Positions 58,269-64,000 of a stretch of DNA of 64,000 bases are shown here, piece after piece. The stretch is from Streptomyces xanthochromogenes. GTDB taxonomy: Bacteria > Actinomycetota > Actinomycetes > Streptomycetales > Streptomycetaceae. The translations under genes were made by a program, and so were the position numbers. The stretch lies in contig NZ_BMUZ01000008.1 of assembly GCF_014650455.1 (NCBI RefSeq), positions 186,001-250,000 on the forward strand, read 5' to 3'. Each line of letters opens with the position of its first letter. Positions within the stretch are counted from its first letter, which is position 1. The notes below the pieces were generated by a model. That model ran no database searches. It saw nothing but the letters and a program-made list of their open reading frames with translations, and was not told where the DNA came from.

Positions 58269-58889
58269 ATGACCAGCTTTCACCTCAGCTCCACCACCGG
58301 CCAGCACCATCTCAAGATCGACAGCACTCGATTTACGCCACCCGGCCCCGCCGACGGAACCCAGGCCATAAACCTCCACGGCTATGCCCTTTCCCTCATG
58401 CTGACTCAGAACGAACTGGCCCAGCTCCGCAAAGCCGTAGGGGAAAAGGAGATCAAGTCCCTCCAGCACCGGGTGAGCGAAATATCAGAAAACTACGAGA
58501 GAGCCAGCAGGGAACTCACCGAACTGCGGGCAAAGCTGGTCAAGGAGCGCGAAAAGCAGGCGCTCATCGCCGACCGTACCGCCCGCGAGCAGTCACGGCG
58601 GCGAGCACAAGTCGACGACTTGCTGGCCCAGAGGGACGCGGCGATCAAGGACAAGGCTGACTGCTACCGGCAGCTGACGGAACTGAGGCACCAGCACGCC
58701 AAGTTGCAGATGACTGGCACTCCCCAGCCCAAGCTGAGCCTCTTCAGTGACCTCGCCGCCGAAGAACGCAAGCGCAAAGATTCCCAGATCAGGCTGCTCA
58801 CGGTTGAGCGAGACGCGGCCCGAGCCGACGCAGCTGCCTCCGCCTCTGCCTACCGCGACATCGTGCAGCGCTGGGAGGCCTCCAAGTGA
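58269..58889 (+). CDS. coiled-coil hypothetical protein
   Basis: 206 residues. ATG 58269 follows CAGGAGC. An N-terminal beta part, then coiled coil from about 45 to 150 (RVSEISENYERASRELTEL, LLAQRDAAIKDKADCYRQL) and another near 165-206. Unknown. Confidence 0.6.
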   Translation: MTSFHLSSTTGQHHLKIDSTRFTPPGPADGTQAINLHGYALSLMLTQNELAQLRKAVGEKEIKSLQHRVSEISENYERASRELTELRAKLVKEREKQALIADRTAREQSRRRAQVDDLLAQRDAAIKDKADCYRQLTELRHQHAKLQMTGTPQPKLSLFSDLAAEERKRKDSQIRLLTVERDAARADAAASASAYRDIVQRWEASK

Positions 58890-59038
58890 GCCCCACCTTC
58901 AGCGCGGTCGTCTGCCCCTGCGGCTACGAGATCAGCGCGGATGAGGAACGCCATTGCATCGATGGAGAGTCCCACTGCACCAGGTGCGTTCCCGCACCCG
59001 GCTATGCGGCAACCGGCCGTGATAGGAGCCACGCGTGA
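58886..59038 (+). CDS. 50-residue zinc-ribbon protein
   Basis: GTG 58886 overlaps the previous TGA (GTGA). Stop TGA 59036-59038 overlaps the next GTG. Begins VSPTFSAVVCPCGYEIS and contains HCIDG and SHCTRCVP, so two Cys pairs. Coupling at both ends supports it. Confidence 0.55.
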   Translation: MSPTFSAVVCPCGYEISADEERHCIDGESHCTRCVPAPGYAATGRDRSHA

Positions 59039-59478
59039 GTGCACTGACCAGCTCGCTGATCCGTCCCGGCCAGACATGGGCCGACGCGGACAGCCGCCGA
59101 CGAGGACGCGCCGTACGCGTAGAGCGAATTAAGGGAGCGCGAGTCCAGGTGACCGTCCTCACCAACTCGGCCCGCACACAGGCTCGCGTCGATTCGGGCG
59201 ACATCCATCTCGACCAGCGTGGCCGAACGTCGCAGATTCTCAAGTCCCGCTTCGCCTCCGACTGCTACCGCCTCGTGCAGCAGAACAACACCTTGGTCAA
59301 CCGGTTGCCCACCGCCTGTATCGACTACGGCCGCCACGCATGGCACCCCACCCGCGTGATGACGCCCTTCCTCCAGGACGCGGCCGTCATCCTCGTCTGC
59401 ACCAAGTGCAGTGCCCACACCGCGCGCGCGTCCCGGTACATACCCGATGCCGTCCTCGACGGAGATCTGGCCGCCTGA
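59035..59478 (+). CDS. hypothetical protein with SH3-like start
   Basis: 147 residues from GTG 59035 (TAGGAGCC upstream). An N-terminal part with GQTWADADSRRRGRAVRVERI resembles small DNA-binding barrels. Later VCTKCSAHTARAS gives one Cys pair. Its stop overlaps the resolvase ATG. Confidence 0.6.
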   Translation: MSALTSSLIRPGQTWADADSRRRGRAVRVERIKGARVQVTVLTNSARTQARVDSGDIHLDQRGRTSQILKSRFASDCYRLVQQNNTLVNRLPTACIDYGRHAWHPTRVMTPFLQDAAVILVCTKCSAHTARASRYIPDAVLDGDLAA

Positions 59479-60059
59479 TGCCCGCCGAGACCACACACCC
59501 GTACATCGGGATCGACCAGTCCTATACCGGTTTCGGATTCGCTGTCTACAGCCACCCCAGCGGCATCTACCAGACCAGGACAGGCCGATGGGAAGCGAAG
59601 AACTTCCGCTCCCAGTCCGACCGGCTCGCCCGTGTTTTCCGCGACGTGCAGTCGATGCTCTCCTCCGTGTACTGCGCGTATGGCGGCATCTCGGCGGTCG
59701 CCATCGAAGGCTATTCCCACGGCTCACGATTCCAGCGCGAAGCCCTGGGCGAACTCGGGGGAGTGGTCAAGCTCGCCATCACCGAGATAGCCGGGGTCCG
59801 TTCCTGGCGGCACCCCATCATCGTGCCGCCGCCCACGCTCAAGAAATTCGTCACAGGCAAGGGCACCGCCAACAAGAAGGAAATGATCGACGCCGTCGCC
59901 CGCCGCTACGGCGCCATCTTCTACGACGACAACCTGGCCGACGCCTACGCACTCGCACGCGTCGCCTGCACCCTTCAAACCGGCCGGGGAAGCACCAGCG
60001 AACTGGACACCGTAAAGAACCTGAAAGAACAAGGACAGCGCGGACAGCAAGCAGCCTGA
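59478..60059 (+). CDS. RuvC-like Holliday junction resolvase
   Basis: 193 residues, ATG 59478 overlapping the previous TGA. RNase H-fold: first Asp in GIDQSYTGFGFAVY, Glu in VAIEGYSHG, and the C-terminal DDNLADAYALARVA (Asp pair). Cuts recombination or replication junctions before packaging. Followed by a terminator. Confidence 0.85.
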   Translation: MPAETTHPYIGIDQSYTGFGFAVYSHPSGIYQTRTGRWEAKNFRSQSDRLARVFRDVQSMLSSVYCAYGGISAVAIEGYSHGSRFQREALGELGGVVKLAITEIAGVRSWRHPIIVPPPTLKKFVTGKGTANKKEMIDAVARRYGAIFYDDNLADAYALARVACTLQTGRGSTSELDTVKNLKEQGQRGQQAA

Positions 60060-60063
60060 CAAC

Positions 60064-60095
60064 AAGATCCCCTGCCAGAACCGGCAGGGGATCTT
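60064..60095 (+). terminator. intrinsic terminator after the DNA-metabolism operon
   Basis: A 13-bp perfect stem (AAGATCCCCTGCC 60064-60076 / 60083-60095) with a 6-nt loop. Confidence 0.85.
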
Positions 60096-60174
60096 CGCTA
60101 TTACCACAAACTCAAATCCCGTCCCTACTCTCAATATGTCACGCAAGAACCCCGGCACCCCAGAAGAGATCCAG

Positions 60175-60468
60175 ATGAAGAACAACGACGACGAATCCAA
60201 GGACATCACCGTCATGGTGAAGTCATCCACCGCAGCACCAAGCCTCGGCTCCATGGTGGCCCGCAGCATCTACGAGGGAAAGCGAATCACCCTCCGCGCC
60301 GTCGGGGCATCCGCCGTCAACCAAACAGCCAAGGCCATCGCAATCGCCCAGGGATTCGCCGCCCCACGCGGCCACGACCTCTGGGCAAAGCCCCACTTCT
60401 TCGACGTTGACATCCAGGGAAAGACCGTCACGGGCGTCGCATTCCGCGTCATCGACAACGCCCGCTAG
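60175..60468 (+). CDS. SpoVS-like (Alba-fold) protein
   Basis: 97 residues from ATG 60175 (AGAAGAGAT upstream). An in-frame ATG 60136 would add 13 residues but has no ribosome site. It follows the SpoVS family almost end to end: DITVMVKSSTAAPSLGSMVA, the core GASAVNQTAKAIAIAQGF and the final FDVDIQGKTVTGVAFRVI. SpoVS acts in Bacillus sporulation and its relatives occur in Streptomyces. The Alba-like fold suggests nucleic-acid binding. A phage copy may act on host development or DNA. Confidence 0.85.
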   Translation: MKNNDDESKDITVMVKSSTAAPSLGSMVARSIYEGKRITLRAVGASAVNQTAKAIAIAQGFAAPRGHDLWAKPHFFDVDIQGKTVTGVAFRVIDNAR

Positions 60469-60537
60469 CCCACAACCACAGACCAGACGAGAAACCAGCG
60501 GCTGACGGACCAACAGCACGGGCCATGAGGAGGCCAC

Positions 60538-60828
60538 ATGAGCGAGCGCATCATTTCCAGCGGGCAGTTCCCCACCATGGGGCAGTCCATGGCCCTGGCC
60601 GCTTCCTTCGTCACGCCCCAGGGCGGCACCCCCGTGTCCAAGAAGGGCAATGCCAAGGGCGGCACCGCATACCCCGAGCACGCCACCGGCATCCGAGCAC
60701 GCCAGCTCAACCGCGAGGGTCGCGGCTCGATCCGCGCCGACCGCTTCGTCTCCAACAGCCCCATCGCCAGCGAGACCGGACACAGCGTCCGGCGCGTGCC
60801 CTCCAAGTTCACCACCAACGGGAAGTAG
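60538..60828 (+). CDS. small basic hypothetical protein
   Basis: 96 residues. ATG 60538 follows GAGGAGGCC. Low-complexity Gly/Ser/Lys middle (GGTPVSKKGNAKGGTAYP) and a basic second half. First of seven small linked genes of unknown role between SpoVS and endolysin. Confidence 0.6.
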   Translation: MSERIISSGQFPTMGQSMALAASFVTPQGGTPVSKKGNAKGGTAYPEHATGIRARQLNREGRGSIRADRFVSNSPIASETGHSVRRVPSKFTTNGK

Positions 60829-60830
60829 CC

Positions 60831-61043
60831 GTGCTTCCGCTCATCCTCGCCGCCGCCCGCACGGTCCTCCCCGCACTCGCGGGACGCGCCGCTGCCGGAG
60901 CCGCAGGTGAAGCAGCCGCCTCCGGCGGAGCATCCCGGCTCCTGTCGGGAGCGCAATTCGGCGCCGGAATGCTCTCCGGCAGCCACACCGACACCCAGAA
61001 CTCCGCCCCGCCCACGGAATCCAATCCCGTCTACAACCGCTAG
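60831..61043 (+). CDS. Ala/Gly-rich small protein
   Basis: 70 residues from GTG 60831 (GGGAAG upstream). ILAAARTVLPALAGRAAAGAAG is a hydrophobic Ala/Gly segment, then polar. Possibly membrane-active or virion-associated. Confidence 0.5.
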   Translation: MLPLILAAARTVLPALAGRAAAGAAGEAAASGGASRLLSGAQFGAGMLSGSHTDTQNSAPPTESNPVYNR

Positions 61044-61055
61044 GAGCGCCGCCCC

Positions 61056-61397
61056 ATGTCACTGCTCTCCTTCGGCAACGGCGTCCTCAACCAGACCCAG
61101 TTCAGCAAGGTCGGCCGCGAGGTGACCAACATGGCCACCACCGGCACCCAGCCCATGGAGCGCACCTCCATGGCAGGCAACATCGTCGGCGGCCTGACCG
61201 GAGCCGACTCCCAGTACCAAAGCGGCGTCCTGGCCCGCATCTCCGACATCCAGAACGAAGCCCGCACCCGGGGCGTCACCCCCGACCAGGTCGTCCGCGA
61301 CCGCCAGCGCCAGCAGGCCGTCACCGACACCGTCACCCGCTACGCCGGATCCAACCCCATCCGCAACTCCCAGGCCACCACCGGGAGCAGCGCGTGA
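61056..61397 (+). CDS. hypothetical protein
   Basis: 113 residues. ATG 61056 follows TAGGAGC. Ser/Thr/Gln-rich with a basic helix (VVRDRQRQQAVTDTVTRY). GTGA overlap with the next gene. Confidence 0.55.
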   Translation: MSLLSFGNGVLNQTQFSKVGREVTNMATTGTQPMERTSMAGNIVGGLTGADSQYQSGVLARISDIQNEARTRGVTPDQVVRDRQRQQAVTDTVTRYAGSNPIRNSQATTGSSA

Positions 61398-61870
61398 GCG
61401 ACATCTTCTACTCCACCCCCTACCAGCTCCCCGGAGCCGGAGCCGCCGTCGTCGGCGGAGGCGGCAGCACCCGCATCACCGGAGCACAGGCCATCTCCCA
61501 GGCACGGCAGAACCTGTCCGCCCCACGCCTGGGCGACGCCGAATACCCCGACGGCTACCTCGGCACCCTCAACTCCCGCCGCTCCGACCGCCTCGCCAGC
61601 AACAGTGCCGAACGCAGCAACACCCGGCCCTACTCCCGAGGCGTCCACAAAGGCTCACGCCTGGCCCCCCAGGACTACCGGTGGCCCACCGACTTCGGCC
61701 CCATGACCGGCATCGAGCACCAGATGCGGGGCCGCAAATGGACCGCCACCGGCACACCCGAAGGCACCCACCTCGTCAACTCCGGCAAGACCCACATCAC
61801 CCCCAGCGACCCCGAGCAGAACGCACAGCGCATCAAGGCACTCACCGCCCTGCTCCCCTCCTGGAGGTAG
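61394..61870 (+). CDS. hypothetical protein
   Basis: 158 residues from GTG 61394, overlapping the previous stop. Gly-rich start (AGAAVVGGGGSTRI), many Arg/Ser, and a C-terminal part with THLVNSGKTHITPSDPEQN. No family recognised. Confidence 0.55.
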   Translation: MSDIFYSTPYQLPGAGAAVVGGGGSTRITGAQAISQARQNLSAPRLGDAEYPDGYLGTLNSRRSDRLASNSAERSNTRPYSRGVHKGSRLAPQDYRWPTDFGPMTGIEHQMRGRKWTATGTPEGTHLVNSGKTHITPSDPEQNAQRIKALTALLPSWR

Positions 61871-61873
61871 CCC

Positions 61874-62092
61874 GTGGACTACGCGCCACGCCCCTGGTCC
61901 AGCAGCCGCGAACAGCAAGTCGACGACATGCTCCAGGCCCTCAGCGCACCCGTACACCAGGGCACGTGGTGCCCGCCCAAGGTGGTGTTCGGCACCCACG
62001 GCACCCACCCATCCGTCCCCACCCTCGACGACGCCCTCGCCGTCGACTCCACCTACCCGCCACCCCAGACGGAGACCCGCCATGGCCGATAG
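61874..62092 (+). CDS. hypothetical protein
   Basis: 72 residues from GTG 61874 (GGAGG upstream). Pro/Asp-rich. Overlaps the next gene by 11 nt. Confidence 0.5.
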   Translation: MDYAPRPWSSSREQQVDDMLQALSAPVHQGTWCPPKVVFGTHGTHPSVPTLDDALAVDSTYPPPQTETRHGR

Positions 62093-62276
62093 CCAAAAGC
62101 AGCCGATGAGCATGTTCGACCGCCGCCGCTCCGGCCGGGGCGACAACGTCAAGTACACGGTCGACAGCGACGAACTTGCCTCCCAGCGCCTCGCCAACAT
62201 CTGGAACGACAGGTCCACGATCGGCGCTGGCAAGCGCATCACCACCCCCGTGCCCCGCATCAAGAAGGCGGCCTGA
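62082..62276 (+). CDS. small basic hypothetical protein
   Basis: 64 residues from ATG 62082. Basic (MFDRRRSGRGDNVKY, GAGKRITTPVPRIKK). Unknown. Confidence 0.5.
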   Translation: MADSQKQPMSMFDRRRSGRGDNVKYTVDSDELASQRLANIWNDRSTIGAGKRITTPVPRIKKAA

Positions 62277-62277
62277 C

Positions 62278-62505
62278 ATGGCCTACATCCCCCGAGGCCC
62301 CCTCACCGACGAACTCGACTCCGGCCTCTGCGACGGCACCATCCGCAAGGCCAACCCGAACCGGGGCGGCGTCGTCGAGAGCCTCACCCGCGAATCCCGC
62401 GAAGCCGTCCTCGACCCGCGCAGCTACGGCCCCCTCGGCGTCAGCGACCACCATGCCGCCGAACTCACCAACCGCTACCCGGAGCGCTCCCACCGGTACG
62501 CATAA
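62278..62505 (+). CDS. hypothetical protein
   Basis: 75 residues. ATG 62278 begins 1 nt after the previous stop. Polar, with DPRSYGPLGVSDHHAAEL. Last of the row before the endolysin. Confidence 0.5.
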   Translation: MAYIPRGPLTDELDSGLCDGTIRKANPNRGGVVESLTRESREAVLDPRSYGPLGVSDHHAAELTNRYPERSHRYA

Positions 62506-62522
62506 ACAGAAGGAGGCCCACC

Positions 62523-63833
62523 GTGGGCACACGATGGATACCCGGCGCCGAACGCCTCGGAGACGGCGTCATCGGCGGAGACATGGACACCCCCCATCTC
62601 CCGCCCCGCGTGGTCTGGCACACCACCGAATCCGGCGCGGGCAACAGCGCGTTCACCAACGTAGGTGACTACCTCATCTCGGAGAACTTCGAGCCCCACA
62701 TCCTCTACGACCCCACCACCGACCGCCTCGGACAGTACGGCCCCCTGGACCAGTCCGCCCGCGCACTGGCCAATGACGGCTCCACGCGCACCAACCGCAC
62801 CGGCCGTGTCTGCATCCAGATCGAGGTACTGGCCCGCGCCCACCAGCCGTTCACCGACTACTGGCGCCCCGGCCCCAACTTCCGTGCCCTGATGGCAGCC
62901 ATCCGCTCCTGGGGCATCCCCGACACGTTCCCGATGGGCGCTCCGCCGCCGTACCCGGGAGGCTCGCGGCGCTCCCGGTCAGTCTGGCTCAACCAGGGCG
63001 GCCACTTCGGACACGCCAACATCCCCGGCAACAACCACGGCGACCCCGGCGCCATCTCGGCATCCCGGCTCTTCGCGGCCGCAGGCGGCTCCGGCGGAGG
63101 CTCCCAGAGCAAGACCTGGATCGTGCGAGCAGGCCAGACCATGGCAGGCATTGCCGCAGCTGTCGGCATCACCCTGGCCTCACTGATCGGCGCCAACCCG
63201 CAGGTCCACAACCCCGACAAGATCCAGCCCGGCCAGGAAATCCACCTCCCCGACAACGCCAACCCGCCGCCGACCGTACCCGGCGACGACGAACAGCCCC
63301 CCACGACCGGCGGAGGCGGCGGCAACTCAGGCGGCCTGGGCAACTACCAGATCACCATCAACGGACTCAGCTACGGCCCCGGCGCCTACGGAGACCACGT
63401 CACACGCGTCGGCACGGCACTCGTCAACCGTGGCTTCGGCTCCTCCTACACCGTCGGCCCCGGCCCCCGCTGGACCCAGGCCGACACCAAGGCCTACGCC
63501 GCCTACCAGCGCTCCCTCGGCTACAGCGGCGCCTCAGCCGACGGTATCCCCGGCCCCTCCTCGCTGCGAGCGCTCCTCGGCACCTCCGTGAGCGGACCCG
63601 GATTCCCCGGACGGGACGCAGTCCGCTACGGCGCCAGCGGCCCGCAGGTCCTCACCGTCGACAAGTCCCTCCTCCGTAAGGGATACGGCCGTTACCTCTC
63701 TTACGGCCCTTCAAGCTATTACGGAAATACCACCCGGGCCGGGGTCAAGGCATTCCAGAAGACACAGGGTTGGACCGGCACTAACGCCGACGGAAACGTC
63801 GGGCCGGAAACATGGCGGAGGCTGACACGTTGA
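62523..63833 (+). CDS. endolysin: amidase, LysM and two peptidoglycan-binding domains
   Basis: 436 residues from GTG 62523 with AAGGAGG upstream. Residues about 25-180 are an Amidase_2/PGRP-like zinc amidase (VVWHTTESG with H33, HFGHANIPGNNHGDPG with H164 and H172). Residues about 198-243 are a LysM (WIVRAGQTMAGIAAAVG ... GQEIHLP). A Pro/Gly linker follows, then two PGB-like domains at about 280-352 and 362-436 (ADTKAYAAYQRSLGY, GVKAFQKTQGW, NVGPETWRRL). Cleaves the bond between muramic acid and peptide to release progeny. Confidence 0.9.
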   Translation: MGTRWIPGAERLGDGVIGGDMDTPHLPPRVVWHTTESGAGNSAFTNVGDYLISENFEPHILYDPTTDRLGQYGPLDQSARALANDGSTRTNRTGRVCIQIEVLARAHQPFTDYWRPGPNFRALMAAIRSWGIPDTFPMGAPPPYPGGSRRSRSVWLNQGGHFGHANIPGNNHGDPGAISASRLFAAAGGSGGGSQSKTWIVRAGQTMAGIAAAVGITLASLIGANPQVHNPDKIQPGQEIHLPDNANPPPTVPGDDEQPPTTGGGGGNSGGLGNYQITINGLSYGPGAYGDHVTRVGTALVNRGFGSSYTVGPGPRWTQADTKAYAAYQRSLGYSGASADGIPGPSSLRALLGTSVSGPGFPGRDAVRYGASGPQVLTVDKSLLRKGYGRYLSYGPSSYYGNTTRAGVKAFQKTQGWTGTNADGNVGPETWRRLTR

Positions 63834-64000
63834 TTGACTACATCAAGAACAACCCGATTCTCACCCGCACTGTCGTGGTGGGCCTGCTCACCGCACTCGT
63901 TCATTTCGTACCTGGTCTCGCCGGAGTTGACGCGAACGAGACCGTCATCGGTGGACTCAACACCTTGCTGGTTCTTGTCGTTGGCCTTGAGTCCCGCAGC
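63812..64000 (+). CDS. holin-like membrane protein (partial, runs off the edge)
   Basis: Open frame to the right edge. Start either ATG 63812 inside the lysin gene or TTG 63830 (GGAGG 8 nt upstream, overlapping the lysin TGA). Two hydrophobic segments, RTVVVGLLTALVHFVPGLAG and TVIGGLNTLLVLVVGL. Position right after the endolysin suggests a holin. Confidence 0.65.
   Translation, partial: MAEADTLIDYIKNNPILTRTVVVGLLTALVHFVPGLAGVDANETVIGGLNTLLVLVVGLESRS

Noticed and set aside
1..64000. Possibility of an extracellular contractile injection system or tailocin rather than a phage
   Set aside because: Terminase, portal, scaffold, major capsid and a full replisome are present, so a DNA-packaging phage is meant.
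1..64000. CRISPR array or integrase/attachment site
   Set aside because: No regularly spaced repeats and no recombinase were seen. Cas4-like nuclease alone is common in phages and does not imply CRISPR.

Overview
This window is most simply a large piece of a Streptomyces phage genome with a contractile (myovirus-type) tail. The base composition is high-GC and GTG starts and ATGA/GTGA/TAATG overlaps are common. The virion set is complete: terminase large subunit, portal, scaffold, N4-gp56-type major capsid protein, tail sheath, tail tube, frameshifted tail chaperone, tape measure, and a baseplate with gp27-, gp5-, gp25-, gp6/J- and gpI-like proteins. WhiB-like, SpoVS-like, DUF397 and Scr1/WhiJ-type proteins point to a streptomycete host. 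No integrase, partition gene, CRISPR array, rRNA or tRNA was recognised. Both edges cut a gene, so the genome exceeds 64 kb.

Layout. 1-3.1 kb: small genes (MazG-like, KTSC domain) and a minus-strand membrane protein. 3.2-11.1 kb: packaging and head. 11.15-17.25 kb: an accessory island with two DUF397 genes, an XRE/DUF5753 regulator with a frameshifted tail, a divergent HATPase, a Nudix homologue lacking its catalytic box, and many small Cys-rich or membrane proteins, three of them tandem paralogues. 17.4-22 kb: head/neck-region virion genes, including a module present in three copies. 22-40.1 kb: sheath, tube, chaperone, tape measure, baseplate, spike and fibres. 40.2-41.3 kb: a lone transcription unit with its own promoter and a very strong terminator. 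41.8-46.9 kb: replication (helicase loader, DnaB-like helicase, primase, SNF2-type helicase). 47.2-60 kb: DNA metabolism (MerR-like protein, probable SSB, PolA, NrdJ, RecA, two resolvase-type nucleases, Cas4/RecB-like exonuclease, WhiB-like, HNH). 60.1-62.5 kb: SpoVS-like protein and a row of small orphan genes. 62.5-64 kb: three-domain endolysin and the start of a holin-like gene.

How it works together. Late genes package DNA (TerL, portal) into a capsid with a contractile tail. The tape measure carries two peptidoglycan-cleaving domains and the fibre/baseplate proteins carry carbohydrate-binding-like modules, which suits a thick-walled mycelial host. Early genes form a self-sufficient replisome and dNTP supply. 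The most unusual theme is the number of proteins related to Streptomyces developmental control (WhiB, SpoVS, WhiJ/DUF397/HATPase), which suggests the phage senses or redirects host differentiation. This last point is inference.
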